From a virus, in the IMG/VR virus record IMGVR_UViG_3300050021_000090, positions 1 to 51,584 of that record: DNA of 51,584 nucleotides, one strand, 5' to 3'. Shown one piece after another: positions 35,228 to 42,958 of the stretch (position 1 is the first letter of the stretch; each line of letters starts with the position of its first letter). The translations under genes were made by a program, and so were the position numbers. The notes below the pieces were generated by a model. The model was not told the DNA's origin, made no database searches, and saw only the letters and a program-made list of their open reading frames with translations.

Positions 35228-35670
35228 GTTCAACGATAGTAGAACGTGAGCCCCATAAAGCTCAAATCGATGAGGGTGTTCACGAAGCCAATATAGAAGC
35301 AGTAGAAGCGGTAGACGCAGTAGAAACGGCATATGGAATCAAGAATGTCATTTACGTGACGTTCAACATCGAAGGGAAGTTAATCAAACGCCGCTACAAC
35401 AAAAGCTGGAATCCAAGTTCGGCACTATTCAAGTTAGTTTCCGACCTGCGACCCGGCGAACTTCCAATGAAGTTTGACGTCGCTGATTTAGTGGGCGACA
35501 ATTGCCGGGTTTTAGTAGCACACAATACAACAGATTCCGGTGACACCTGGGAAAACATAGTTCAAGTATCAAAGCCGAAGCCGCAATCCGAGCAACCAAA
35601 ATTTGAGACAATGGCGTCGAAATCGTTGCACGAACTCGGGGGCGACCCCGAACTGACGAGGAATATCTGA
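35224..35670 (+). CDS. Replication-associated OB-like protein (putative)
   Basis: The 148-residue protein has RRYNKSWNPSSALFKLVSDL, FDVADLVGDNCRVLVAHN and GDTWENIVQV. This resembles the pattern of short phage proteins (SLHEKSxLRKDL..FDLxxLLGKxCLLNVxHxxxxGKxYxNI) found beside primase or recombination genes and thought to bind single-stranded DNA. No such partner gene is here. The resemblance is by eye and weak. Confidence 0.45.
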   Translation: MSSTIVEREPHKAQIDEGVHEANIEAVEAVDAVETAYGIKNVIYVTFNIEGKLIKRRYNKSWNPSSALFKLVSDLRPGELPMKFDVADLVGDNCRVLVAHNTTDSGDTWENIVQVSKPKPQSEQPKFETMASKSLHELGGDPELTRNI

Positions 35671-35679
35671 GGTGAGGCG

Positions 35680-35763
35680 ATGATGTACCCACAATTTGTA
35701 TTATGGGCTCTTGGCTACGTAGCCGCAATGGGCTCGGTTTGGGTTATATGGTTGTTTTTATAG
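35680..35763 (+). CDS. 27-residue membrane peptide
   Basis: ATG 35680 follows GAGGTGAGG and reads MMYPQFVLWALGYVAAM, then VWVIWLFL. It is one hydrophobic helix. Good SD and spacing argue for translation. Function unknown. Confidence 0.5.
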   Translation: MMYPQFVLWALGYVAAMGSVWVIWLFL

Positions 35764-35773
35764 GAGGTAAAAA

Positions 35774-36085
35774 ATGGGAACTCGAATAAGGGACGTTGAG
35801 AACAGAAGTGACATGCAAAAAGTCATAGACGATTTTATGACAACCGGATACGTCGTGAAGGAACAAGGACTAAACTCGACCCTAATGCAAAAGCATTCAT
35901 GGGGTTCGGCGATTGGATGGGTGCTCGCGCTCGTTGCCGGAGTAGTCATCGGAGTATTCACCGTCGGAATCGGCTTCGTCGTCATCGTGATCGCATACGC
36001 AGTAGTCGCTCACGTAACTGCTCCGAAGGTATTGCTTAGAGTAAAAGGCGAGCAAGGCAGCGTCACGCCAATGGTGACGGACTAA
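35774..36085 (+). CDS. Two-helix membrane protein (103 aa)
   Basis: TAGGAGGTAA precedes ATG 35774. The N-terminal half is soluble (IRDVENRSDMQKVIDDFMTT) and is followed by two adjacent hydrophobic stretches (about 45-85). The C-terminal tail is short. A hairpin terminator follows directly. Perhaps involved in membrane defence or signalling, which is unsupported. Confidence 0.6.
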   Translation: MGTRIRDVENRSDMQKVIDDFMTTGYVVKEQGLNSTLMQKHSWGSAIGWVLALVAGVVIGVFTVGIGFVVIVIAYAVVAHVTAPKVLLRVKGEQGSVTPMVTD

Positions 36086-36111
36086 GCGGGGCAAACCCGC
36101 GCCTTTTTTTT
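36086..36111 (+). terminator. Hairpin plus T-tract terminator
   Basis: Stem GCGGG/CCCGC (36086-36090 with 36096-36100), loop GCAAA, then GCC and eight Ts. It closes the transcript that begins near 34180. Confidence 0.75.
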
Positions 36112-36309
36112 CGACAACTATAAGGCAAGGAACTTTAAATTTATAGCCGTCGGAGGTGAGACGACGAATCTATATACCCGAGAACTATCAAACAGCTCTC
36201 TGTCAGGGCGACAAGGTTTTACAAGGTTCCTTCATGACCTATCCCCTCCTTTGTCGTCCTTCTCACCTCCTTACTTTGACATAATTTTCTAACAACCGGA
36301 GGGTACCAA
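36112..36309 (+). other. Structured leader or small RNA before 36310 gene
   Basis: TATA-like TTTAAATTTATAG (36134-36146) is followed by GGAGGTGAG (36151-36159). Its complement CTCACCTCC lies at 36261-36269, with ACGAC/GTCGT pairing inside that, and AAGGAAC (36126) complements GTTCCTT (36226). The region could fold into a long hairpin of about 120 bases. It contains TCACCTCCTTA, the anti-SD-like element. The gene at 36310 has its own SD (CCGGAGG). It may be a leader with regulation or an RNA gene. Confidence 0.45.
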
Positions 36310-37464
36310 ATGACAGCGATATGGCTCGAGGTTGGCGGAGCGGCGAGTAGCATTACCGACGCAGCATGCCAACGACTCTATGCTCTCGGGGCGCGTGGCG
36401 TTCATTGCGTCACGCCCGATATGAGCACCAATCAGGCACAGATCAACAGCATTAAAAAGTTTGGAATGACCGGGACGCTTGACATCGAGGTTCCGTTATG
36501 GGACGCACTCGGAGAGAACGTCAACACTGACCTAACACCGTATCTCCCGCAACTACAAGCGCAGGCAGCCGCGGGGTGGAGCTACTTCTCAGCGGAGGGA
36601 ATCGGACGGAACGGAGTTGCCACGATCGGCAGCGTCAAGCCTTACATTAACTATGGCGATGAATACGGCGCGAATATGTACGGCGGCCAATACAACCACG
36701 CCGCGAATGCTCACTTTGCGAACCTGCTCGAAACGTATCACAAGTCCGCAATCTCAGCGTATCTTGCGTCATCCGCGATCGCAAAGGCGAACTGTCCTCG
36801 ATACGGACTCACGCTCATGATGTATAACCCGAGCGACCTCGAGCAAGACACGACAGCTCTTATTAACTACATAAATCAGGTCGGCGGGGTTCAGAACGTC
36901 ATGATGTGGTGTAACTCTGACATACAGAGCGTGTTTAACCAACCGTGGCTCGGAATCGTCGAGGCGCTTAAGACAGCGTTCGGATTCCGCACAGATCTAC
37001 CATGGACAACGGTGACACCCCCGCCCCCGGTCTCGACCGTTGCATCCGCTCCGGCCACTTGCTTAGATCCTGCGGGTAATGTCAATGTGTTCACCGTCGC
37101 CTCGGATAAAACCTGTTTGTGGCGACAGAAAAAAGTTGACGGCACATGGATTCCACGGACATCTCTCGGCGGGATATGCACAAGTCCTCCTTGCGCTATA
37201 TTAGGGCCAAGCGGCGTCATACATTTGTTCGTGCGCGGCTCTGATGGCGGCGTGTGGACTAAATACATGTTTGACAATCAATGGTCGACTCTTTGGACAA
37301 GCATCGGCGGGCAAACGCTGGCAGGAACGGGAGTCTCAGCGGTTTCGATCTCCGAGACAGTCTTTGAGGTTTGGTGTACCGGACAGCACAACGACGTTTA
37401 TGTCAACGTCTACAACGGCACAATATGGTCAGGTTGGATCAAGCAACTGTCGCCGGAGTTTTAA
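36310..37464 (+). CDS. Glycosidase-like domain fused to lectin blades
   Basis: In this 384-residue protein, residues about 1-235 look like a TIM barrel (TAIWLEVGGA, ALGARGVHCVTPD, GMTGTLDIEVPLW, YGLTLMMYNPSD). A Pro-rich hinge (TPPPPVS) and about three blades of the PLL-type lectin follow (LFVRGSDGGVWTKYM ... WTSIGG), related to the blades in 24634-26835. It is separated from other adhesion genes and comes just before the terminase genes. It may be secreted or virion-bound; no signal peptide seen. Confidence 0.6.
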   Translation: MTAIWLEVGGAASSITDAACQRLYALGARGVHCVTPDMSTNQAQINSIKKFGMTGTLDIEVPLWDALGENVNTDLTPYLPQLQAQAAAGWSYFSAEGIGRNGVATIGSVKPYINYGDEYGANMYGGQYNHAANAHFANLLETYHKSAISAYLASSAIAKANCPRYGLTLMMYNPSDLEQDTTALINYINQVGGVQNVMMWCNSDIQSVFNQPWLGIVEALKTAFGFRTDLPWTTVTPPPPVSTVASAPATCLDPAGNVNVFTVASDKTCLWRQKKVDGTWIPRTSLGGICTSPPCAILGPSGVIHLFVRGSDGGVWTKYMFDNQWSTLWTSIGGQTLAGTGVSAVSISETVFEVWCTGQHNDVYVNVYNGTIWSGWIKQLSPEF

Positions 37465-37664
37465 TGACACAACTCGAGTGCTATCATGTGCTCAAGACCG
37501 CGGGAACCAAGATGACGGCCCGAGAGGTCATGACGACACTCGGGAGCGACAACATATCGAACATACAATACTACTGTAAGAGACTCCACGATCACGGCTG
37601 CATTGAGCGAGAGCAGTCCGGGCCGCGTCGTATCTTTGTTTATTGGATTGGTGACGATGCCTAA
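37464..37664 (+). CDS. Winged-helix DNA-binding protein (66 aa)
   Basis: ATG 37464 overlaps the previous stop. MTAREVMTTLGSDNISNIQYYC and HGCIEREQSGPRRIFVYWI give helix-turn-helix plus wing. Small HTH proteins are typical just before terminases. A regulator of packaging or transcription is likely. An earlier in-frame start at 37371 lies in the previous gene and is rejected. Confidence 0.65.
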   Translation: MTQLECYHVLKTAGTKMTAREVMTTLGSDNISNIQYYCKRLHDHGCIEREQSGPRRIFVYWIGDDA

Positions 37665-37791
37665 ACCTCATATCTGTAGGGGTTGCGGCAAACCGGATGA
37701 GTTCAGGTTCATCAGCGGGAAGCATCGCAATTATTACTGCGTAAACTGTGAACGATCATCTTATACACTGATACGGAGGCGCTCAAGATGA
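37657..37791 (+). CDS. Zinc-ribbon miniprotein (44 aa)
   Basis: CRGCGKPDEFRFI and YYCVNCERSS form two CxxC pairs, a classical zinc ribbon. ATG 37657 overlaps the previous gene. Basic C-terminus (LIRRRSR). Probably DNA-binding. Confidence 0.6.
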   Translation: MPKPHICRGCGKPDEFRFISGKHRNYYCVNCERSSYTLIRRRSR

Positions 37792-37889
37792 AGCCGATTA
37801 AACTGAAAGACGATACATACTGGCAGCTGCGCGAGATGCGCGATAAGAGAGCAAACCGGAAGCCGCCGCAGCTTTGTGTATTGGATTGA
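37788..37889 (+). CDS. Short basic protein, RHH-like start (33 aa)
   Basis: ATG 37788 overlaps the previous stop and follows CGGAGG. IKLKDDTYWQLREMRDKR looks like strand plus helix of an RHH protein. The 3' part repeats a nearby sequence (GTGTATTGGATTG, as at 37638), which suggests a truncated or rearranged gene. Confidence 0.4.
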   Translation: MKPIKLKDDTYWQLREMRDKRANRKPPQLCVLD

Positions 37890-37894
37890 TAACG

Positions 37895-38413
37895 ATGCCG
37901 TATAACCATCGCGGGCCTGATCCGAAACTGAATGACCGACGTCTCGAGTTCTATACACGATATACTCAAGGCGAGAAGGTATGCAACATCGTCCGGGCGC
38001 TCTCGGGCAAGTATCACGTCGCCGAAGCTACGTTAAGAACCGATTGGAATAAGCGTGACAATTGGGGGCTCATTCTCCGCGAACCTATCGAGGAATTTAT
38101 CGTTCAAGACTACCTCCAAGAGGTCGCGGAGGTCATCGAGAACTTATGGCATATAGCACTCACGGCCCCGATGCCTGCCGATAGGATCTCAGCGTTTAAA
38201 GCGATCGCGGACATCATGTTCCGCCGGTTCGATAACAATCAAAAGCTTGGAAGGATCCATAAAGAACCAATGCGGATCGAGATCGAACAAGACATTGACA
38301 AGCTACACAACGCAGTCGTCAGAGTCGCAGGCGGTAACATCGAAGCGGAGAAGGATCTCGTCAGGCTTTTAATGGAGATGCAGCATGGCGTCGAGGGCAA
38401 TTCCGAGAACTGA
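37895..38413 (+). CDS. Terminase small subunit
   Basis: The 172-residue protein has an N-terminal helix-turn-helix-like region (LNDRRLEFYTRYTQGEKV ... YHVAEATLRTDWNKRDNWG) and a helical C-terminal part. It directly precedes the terminase ATPase gene and overlaps it by 29 bases. It would bind the packaging site and load the motor. Identity rests on fold and position. Confidence 0.75.
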   Translation: MPYNHRGPDPKLNDRRLEFYTRYTQGEKVCNIVRALSGKYHVAEATLRTDWNKRDNWGLILREPIEEFIVQDYLQEVAEVIENLWHIALTAPMPADRISAFKAIADIMFRRFDNNQKLGRIHKEPMRIEIEQDIDKLHNAVVRVAGGNIEAEKDLVRLLMEMQHGVEGNSEN

Positions 38414-39197
38414 GAACCCGCTCGAGTCGGATCTGCTCGCATTGATGTTCTATCCGTCAATGTTCGCCGAGGCGCTCTTTGGAGCTCCGCCTGATCCGTG
38501 GCAAACCGAAGTCCTCGAGACGAAGTCAAAGCGAATCCTCCTCAACTGCGCGAGACAAACCGGCAAGTCCTCGATTGTGGCGGCGATGGCGCTCCACCAT
38601 GCGCTGTGGACTCCGAAGTCAATGGTCATCGTCATATCGCACACGCTCGAGCAAGCGAAAGAAACCTTCCGAAAGATCACCGATTACTATAAGCAGATCG
38701 ACCGGCCGGTTCTATCAGTCACGGAGACCGTGCAAAAGATCGAACTCGCCAACAAGTCACGGATCATCGCACTCACCGGGCAAGCGCCTGACTCAATCCG
38801 AGGCTACTCCAACGTCACGCTCCTCGTCATTGACGAGGCTTCGCAAGTGCATGAGAAAGCATACACGAACTCCCGACCGATGCTCGCTATAAGCAACGGT
38901 AAGATCGTCCTCCTCAGCACACCACACGGCAAGCGAGGCTTTTTTTGGGAAGCGTGGGACAACGAGGAGAACTGGCTTAAAGTCAGGATCACCGCCGATG
39001 ATTGTCCGCGGTTCACTCGATCGTTCCTCGAGGAGGAGCGAGAACGAATGCTTGATTGGGAGTTTAAGCAAGAATATTATTGTTACTTTGCCGAGGCGAT
39101 CGACAGCGTATTTAAACCGGAGGACATCGAAGCGGCATTCGATCATCCCGAACTACCTGTAAGGAATGAGATAGATCTGAGTCTTGACGATTTATAA
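38385..39197 (+). CDS. Terminase large subunit, ATPase half
   Basis: The 270-residue protein carries Walker A CARQTGKSS (about 55-63), Walker B LLVIDEAS (Asp150, Glu151) and coupling motif LLSTPHGKRG (about 176-185). It stops after EQ-rich helices and FKPEDIEAAFDHPELP. The nuclease half is in the next gene in the same frame, separated by one TAA and an SD. Together they equal one ordinary large subunit. This ATPase drives DNA translocation into the prohead. Confidence 0.9.
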   Translation: MASRAIPRTENPLESDLLALMFYPSMFAEALFGAPPDPWQTEVLETKSKRILLNCARQTGKSSIVAAMALHHALWTPKSMVIVISHTLEQAKETFRKITDYYKQIDRPVLSVTETVQKIELANKSRIIALTGQAPDSIRGYSNVTLLVIDEASQVHEKAYTNSRPMLAISNGKIVLLSTPHGKRGFFWEAWDNEENWLKVRITADDCPRFTRSFLEEERERMLDWEFKQEYYCYFAEAIDSVFKPEDIEAAFDHPELPVRNEIDLSLDDL

Positions 39198-39209
39198 GGG
39201 GGAAAAAAG

Positions 39210-39989
39210 ATGCCAGTTCGTAACATGGGGGCCGCGTGGATGCCCGGGGATGGTTCACTTTCACAGTTCATAGAGGAACACGAATACTCACCACGTCGAG
39301 CACTTCGCAAACAGCGGGAGAAAGAGGAATCGAACACATGGCGCACGACGCAATGGGGCAACTATAACAAGTCACTATATATCGGCCTTGACCCGGGCAA
39401 GAAGTCGGACTATTCCGCTCTTATATTCTTGGAGCCATTCTTGCCAATTGACCCCGAACAGCACCAAGGCAAGTTTGTCTACCACTTATCGCGCATTCAA
39501 CGCTTACCGCTCGAGACGCCATATCCAAAGATTGCGAGGCTCCTCCGCAAAGCCTACAATCAGGCGAAGGCAAATCCCGATTGGGACTTTATCTATATCG
39601 CAATTGATGAGGGCGGAGTTGGCACGGCAGTCGCGGATCAGATCGTCGAACTGATCCCAAATGCGGACATAACTCGCGTGACGCTGACAGGCGGTTTGCG
39701 CCCGAGGTGGAATGACGCACGGAATGTATCACTCCCGAAGCCGCAGCTCGCATCAACACTGATCGCACTGTTTGAATCGCGGCGCATTTGGGTCGCGCAT
39801 GAGGACAAGAAACAACTTGAGGAACTCAAAGAGGAATTGGAGACGTATCAAATGAAGATAAACACACAGGGACACGACTTATACGGCGCATTAAAGATCG
39901 GGGCGCACGACGACATCGCATCGGCAATCGGAATCGCCGCTTGGCTTGCAGAGGATAGCAACGGCGGCAGTGTGCCGCTCTTTTGGTGA
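39210..39989 (+). CDS. Terminase large subunit, nuclease half
   Basis: The 259-residue protein has an RNase H-like fold: YIGLDPGKKSDYS (Asp61), IAIDEGGVG (Asp133) and HDDIASAIGIAAW (Asp234/235). The ATG at 39210 is preceded by GGGGGAAAAAAG, so it can be translated on its own. The first 55 residues are a linker (MPVRNMGAAWMPGDG ...). It cuts the concatemer during packaging. In most viruses this domain is fused to the ATPase. Confidence 0.88.
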   Translation: MPVRNMGAAWMPGDGSLSQFIEEHEYSPRRALRKQREKEESNTWRTTQWGNYNKSLYIGLDPGKKSDYSALIFLEPFLPIDPEQHQGKFVYHLSRIQRLPLETPYPKIARLLRKAYNQAKANPDWDFIYIAIDEGGVGTAVADQIVELIPNADITRVTLTGGLRPRWNDARNVSLPKPQLASTLIALFESRRIWVAHEDKKQLEELKEELETYQMKINTQGHDLYGALKIGAHDDIASAIGIAAWLAEDSNGGSVPLFW

Positions 39990-40000
39990 GGTGAGAACAC

Positions 40001-40099
40001 GTGACCGACGAGGAAGCTGAAAAGCAGTTTGATAGAATAATGAAGGAACAACGCGACTTTACCCGGAGGTATAATGAACAGAAAAAGCTACGAGGATAG
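40001..40099 (+). CDS. Charged 32-residue protein
   Basis: GTG 40001 follows GAGGTGAG and reads MTDEEAEKQFDRIMKEQ to KKLRG. A helix is expected. It overlaps the next gene. Possible small assembly factor; low information. Confidence 0.4.
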   Translation: MTDEEAEKQFDRIMKEQRDFTRRYNEQKKLRG

Positions 40100-40274
40100 A
40101 GAGACCGAAGGCACGATCATGGACGAACACGACAGCGTTCCCGATCATGCGATGCACAATCGCATCAACGAATGGGACGACCCGTCACAACACCAAGCAT
40201 CGAACGGGAGCGTCGCCGCATTCCTGATCCTGATCTTTATTGCCGGACTATTGTTCGGACACTTCATAATTTAA
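40074..40274 (+). CDS. C-terminal membrane-anchored protein (66 aa)
   Basis: CGGAGGT precedes ATG 40074. The N-terminal 45 residues are hydrophilic; a terminal helix VAAFLILIFIAGLLFGHFII spans the membrane. Between its stop and 40375 about 100 bases hold no convincing gene. Confidence 0.55.
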   Translation: MNRKSYEDRETEGTIMDEHDSVPDHAMHNRINEWDDPSQHQASNGSVAAFLILIFIAGLLFGHFII

Positions 40275-40374
40275 GAGGAGGTGATCGTGTCAAGTATGCA
40301 CGATGTCACTGTTCGTTTGACCCGTTTGTTTGGGGTGCGTTCGTGGCAGTGCTCGTAATTCTTGCAGTCATTAG

Positions 40375-40524
40375 ATGAAACCGAATAAACGAGGCTGTCG
40401 GTATTGTGAGCACTTAGACAAAAAGGACGAGACTTGCGCGGCAGGATATGAACCCGATGATCTCGGAACCTGCCCGCAGTTTCGGAACGGTTATATTATG
40501 CGGATCTTGAAAGGGCATGACTAA
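40375..40524 (+). CDS. Cys4 zinc-type miniprotein (49 aa)
   Basis: MKPNKRGCRYCEHLDKKDE, then TCAAG and GTCPQF give four Cys and a His in a zinc-finger spacing. The stop overlaps the MuF gene start. Such small proteins next to packaging genes are common in this virus. Function unknown. Confidence 0.6.
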   Translation: MKPNKRGCRYCEHLDKKDETCAAGYEPDDLGTCPQFRNGYIMRILKGHD

Positions 40525-41404
40525 ACGAGACGACAAGCGTCACAAGTACGCGATCATGATCGGCGCACACCGCGACGAGTGGATCAAGTACGGGCGCAAG
40601 CAGTTCACGACGCAGCACAAGAACGACCTCGCGGCTATCAGAGCTATCTTTGCCGCTACATCACAACCAAGCGCCGCCAAGATCCGCATTGATACATATC
40701 TCAAAGGCCCGGCACGCCAAGGTTGGATGATGGCAACGCGGGCCGTTTGGATCGCAACAGGTCACGCTACTATTCGATATATGCACGACTACCTCACGGG
40801 CAACAACGTTCACGCGAGGAACTATGCCGGGATCTACATCAAACAAGACGACACCGAAGTCGCTCCGATCCTCGATTCTTGGGAGAACCGCGTCAACTCC
40901 GACATAAAAGCCGGAGGCGACAAGATCACCGGAATCACTGACACAGAACAGGCAAACGTCACGAAAGCGATGGCAGACGGACAAGCCGCGGGCCTTGGTC
41001 ACTATGAGATCGGGCAAGCGGTCGACCAACAACTGACGACAACGTGGCCGGGACGAGGCGAGACAATCTCGAGGACAGAAGTCAACTCGGCGATGAACAA
41101 AGCAACGCTCCAAGACGCCGCCGCCGCAGCGCCCGACCTTAATAAGGTATGGTCAACGACAGGAATGGACAACGTGCGGGACTGGCACGCGGACGCCGAC
41201 GGTCAGTCAGTCCCGCAAGACCAACCATTCGAGGTCATGGGCGAGGATATGGATTGCCCGGGAGATGACGCAGGCAGTCCCGAGAACGTCATCAACTGCG
41301 CTTGTTGCCTTCTATTCGAGGAAGCTGAGGAGTTCGCAACGCACGGAGTTCCCGAGGAGGAAGGCGAGGAAGCTGAGGCCGAGATGGGAGAAGGCGAGGA
41401 ATAA
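40517..41404 (+). CDS. Minor head protein, phage Mu gpF-like
   Basis: The 295-residue protein has ETISRTEVNSAMNKATL, then KVWSTTGMDNVRDWHADADG with FEVMGEDMDCPGDD and PENVINCACC, the signature of MuF-type head morphogenesis proteins. The C-terminus is very acidic (GEEAEAEMGEGEE). It sits inside the prohead or near the portal. Here it follows terminase, while portal is about 8 kb downstream, an unusual gap. Confidence 0.88.
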   Translation: MTKRDDKRHKYAIMIGAHRDEWIKYGRKQFTTQHKNDLAAIRAIFAATSQPSAAKIRIDTYLKGPARQGWMMATRAVWIATGHATIRYMHDYLTGNNVHARNYAGIYIKQDDTEVAPILDSWENRVNSDIKAGGDKITGITDTEQANVTKAMADGQAAGLGHYEIGQAVDQQLTTTWPGRGETISRTEVNSAMNKATLQDAAAAAPDLNKVWSTTGMDNVRDWHADADGQSVPQDQPFEVMGEDMDCPGDDAGSPENVINCACCLLFEEAEEFATHGVPEEEGEEAEAEMGEGEE

Positions 41405-41491
41405 GGCGGCGATAACGATTATGAAAGAACAACCGAAGCCGAGGCAATGAAATTCATAGCATCGCACACGGAATAAAGTTGTGAGGTAAAA

Positions 41492-41716
41492 ATGGACGAA
41501 AGAGTAATTGAAGGACATTCAGATAGCAAAGCAGAGTTTAAGCGACAGTTTGGACGGAACCCGCCCGAAGGGTGTACACGATGCCACACGCCGTTAAGTG
41601 AATGCAAGGGACTGACCGATTCACAGATGGATGGCGTTCACCAATTCGAGGGTAAAGAATGGCTATGTGACAGTTGCCTGCAAAAGCAGGGACGACGCGA
41701 GGCGGGATTGGATTAA
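41492..41716 (+). CDS. Zinc-ribbon-like small protein (74 aa)
   Basis: CTRCHTPLSEC and later LCDSCLQKQG give a Cys4 ribbon with DNA-binding potential. ATG 41492 follows GTGAGGTAAAA. First gene of the accessory block after the MuF gene. Confidence 0.6.
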   Translation: MDERVIEGHSDSKAEFKRQFGRNPPEGCTRCHTPLSECKGLTDSQMDGVHQFEGKEWLCDSCLQKQGRREAGLD

Positions 41717-41720
41717 ATAT

Positions 41721-42215
41721 ATGGCAGGGTATAGCCCGTTTGAAAGCAGGATCGTCAGATTAATCAATGACGATTTTTTCTCTGCAACAGGACAACCGGG
41801 CCTTGCCTTCCGTCTTAAACAAAGCCGTTGGAATACTCAGCTTATCGACGTCCTTGTCGACTCAGGCAGTCGGGCGCACTACCTCGCCATCGAGTGCAAG
41901 TCGATCGATCCAAAAAAGACAAGGAAATTCTACTTCTCGGCTTGGGATCGCAAAGGACGTCACCAAGTCGAGACAATCTCCGAGTTTGTCGACAAGTCAC
42001 AAAGGTTCGGGATCATGGCCGCGGAGATCCGACAAGGTCGAGGCCCGATCCCAAATCAAATTTTTCTCATACCGTGGCAACACGTCGATGACGCGTATCA
42101 GGGCGGCAAGGTCGGAATTGATCCGAACGATCTGCCGGACAAGTATCCACAACTAAAGAAGATCAAAGGAACGCTAAACCTTGAAAGTTGCTTATCATTA
42201 TTGCGTCAGTTCTGA
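41721..42215 (+). CDS. PD-(D/E)XK nuclease, Hjc-like resolvase candidate
   Basis: This 164-residue protein has the PD-(D/E)XK pattern: NTQLIDVLVDSGSRAHYLAIECKSID has the Asp, the Glu-x-Lys pair and spacing of archaeal Holliday-junction resolvases. An N-terminal Glu (FESRIVR) may complete the site. It could resolve concatemers or branches before packaging. ATG 41721 is preferred over an upstream in-frame start, which lies in another gene. Confidence 0.7.
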   Translation: MAGYSPFESRIVRLINDDFFSATGQPGLAFRLKQSRWNTQLIDVLVDSGSRAHYLAIECKSIDPKKTRKFYFSAWDRKGRHQVETISEFVDKSQRFGIMAAEIRQGRGPIPNQIFLIPWQHVDDAYQGGKVGIDPNDLPDKYPQLKKIKGTLNLESCLSLLRQF

Positions 42216-42432
42216 CCTGAGTGGGCTTGATCGCCTCAAATGGGAACATCTAAAAGGGTCATTTGACCGATCGCGGTTCACTGCATACCCTAATCCCGAC
42301 CTGACGCTAAACTCCTTACTTTTCGACCTCACAAGTATGCTCGGCGATCGCAAAGATACAATGGATACAAATATAAAGGTGCGAATCAATGGAAGTTTAG
42401 CGTTTCCTATTAGGAAACAAAGGGAGGATTAA
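42181..42432 (+). CDS. Hypothetical protein (83 aa), TTG start
   Basis: TTG 42181 follows AAAGGAACG and reads MKVAYHYCVSSDLSGLDRL. It overlaps the nuclease gene by 35 bases. Alpha/beta composition, with no family signs. Translation is less certain because of the TTG start. Confidence 0.45.
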   Translation: MKVAYHYCVSSDLSGLDRLKWEHLKGSFDRSRFTAYPNPDLTLNSLLFDLTSMLGDRKDTMDTNIKVRINGSLAFPIRKQRED

Positions 42433-42435
42433 AAA

Positions 42436-42621
42436 ATGTGTGCATCACGCGACGCGGGTTGGTGCGACTGCATAAACCCGGACGATTGTAATGGGTGCGA
42501 GACGGATCACGCGAAAGAAATTGTGATCCTTAAAGAGGACGTTGAGAAACTTACACGCAAGAATATCTTTTTACAACATGAACTCTCACGGGCGGGGGAG
42601 AAAATCGAGTTTTTGAGGTGA
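42436..42621 (+). CDS. Cys-rich head plus coiled-coil miniprotein (61 aa)
   Basis: GGGAGG precedes ATG 42436. Residues about 1-23 contain six Cys (MCASRDAGWCDCINPDDC), then a leucine-zipper-like helix (ILKEDVEKLTRKNIFLQHEL). Likely a dimeric zinc protein. No family recognised. Confidence 0.6.
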   Translation: MCASRDAGWCDCINPDDCNGCETDHAKEIVILKEDVEKLTRKNIFLQHELSRAGEKIEFLR

Positions 42622-42630
42622 GATTAAAAA

Positions 42631-42804
42631 ATGACTGACGAAACGATTTTAGTTGAGATCTCAGTTGACAACTACAATAAAATCATGAAGATTAGGGACG
42701 ATTATCGACACGCTCAAGCGCACCATAACGCTGACGGCACGGTTGACATGCCTGACATGACGACCAACGACGTGATCTCGGAGCTTGTTTATGGCAAGTG
42801 GTAA
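42631..42804 (+). CDS. RHH-like small protein (57 aa)
   Basis: GAGGTGAG precedes ATG 42631. ILVEISVDNYNKIMKIRDDY and MTTNDVISELVYGKW suggest strand plus two helices. Overlaps the next gene. Candidate regulator. Confidence 0.5.
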   Translation: MTDETILVEISVDNYNKIMKIRDDYRHAQAHHNADGTVDMPDMTTNDVISELVYGKW

Positions 42805-42958
42805 AAAGGACACGCTGATACTTCCCGAACCTGTGGATCTTATTCTTTTAGTCAAATGTGGCGACGATGTCAAGCCGGTCGAGGAGTGCGTTGTATGCAA
42901 CTATTCATCTTATAACATGGCAAGCAACAAGCTCCAATGCTCAAAGGGCAAGTTATGA
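42791..42958 (+). CDS. Cys-containing small protein (55 aa)
   Basis: MASGKKDTLILPEPVDLI, then VKPVEECVVCNYSS, and LQCSKGKL. Three Cys near the end. It overlaps both neighbours (ATGA at its stop). Function unknown. Confidence 0.5.
   Translation: MASGKKDTLILPEPVDLILLVKCGDDVKPVEECVVCNYSSYNMASNKLQCSKGKL

Noticed and set aside
39195-39209. Read-through of the terminase stop by pyrrolysine
   Set aside because: The stop is TAA, not TAG, and a new SD and ATG follow, so separate translation is simpler.
40275-40374. Hydrophobic frame ending in FVWGAFVAVLVILAVIR
   Set aside because: No ATG, GTG or TTG in frame near the GGAGG; the GTG at 40287 is in another frame and gives only 23 codons.
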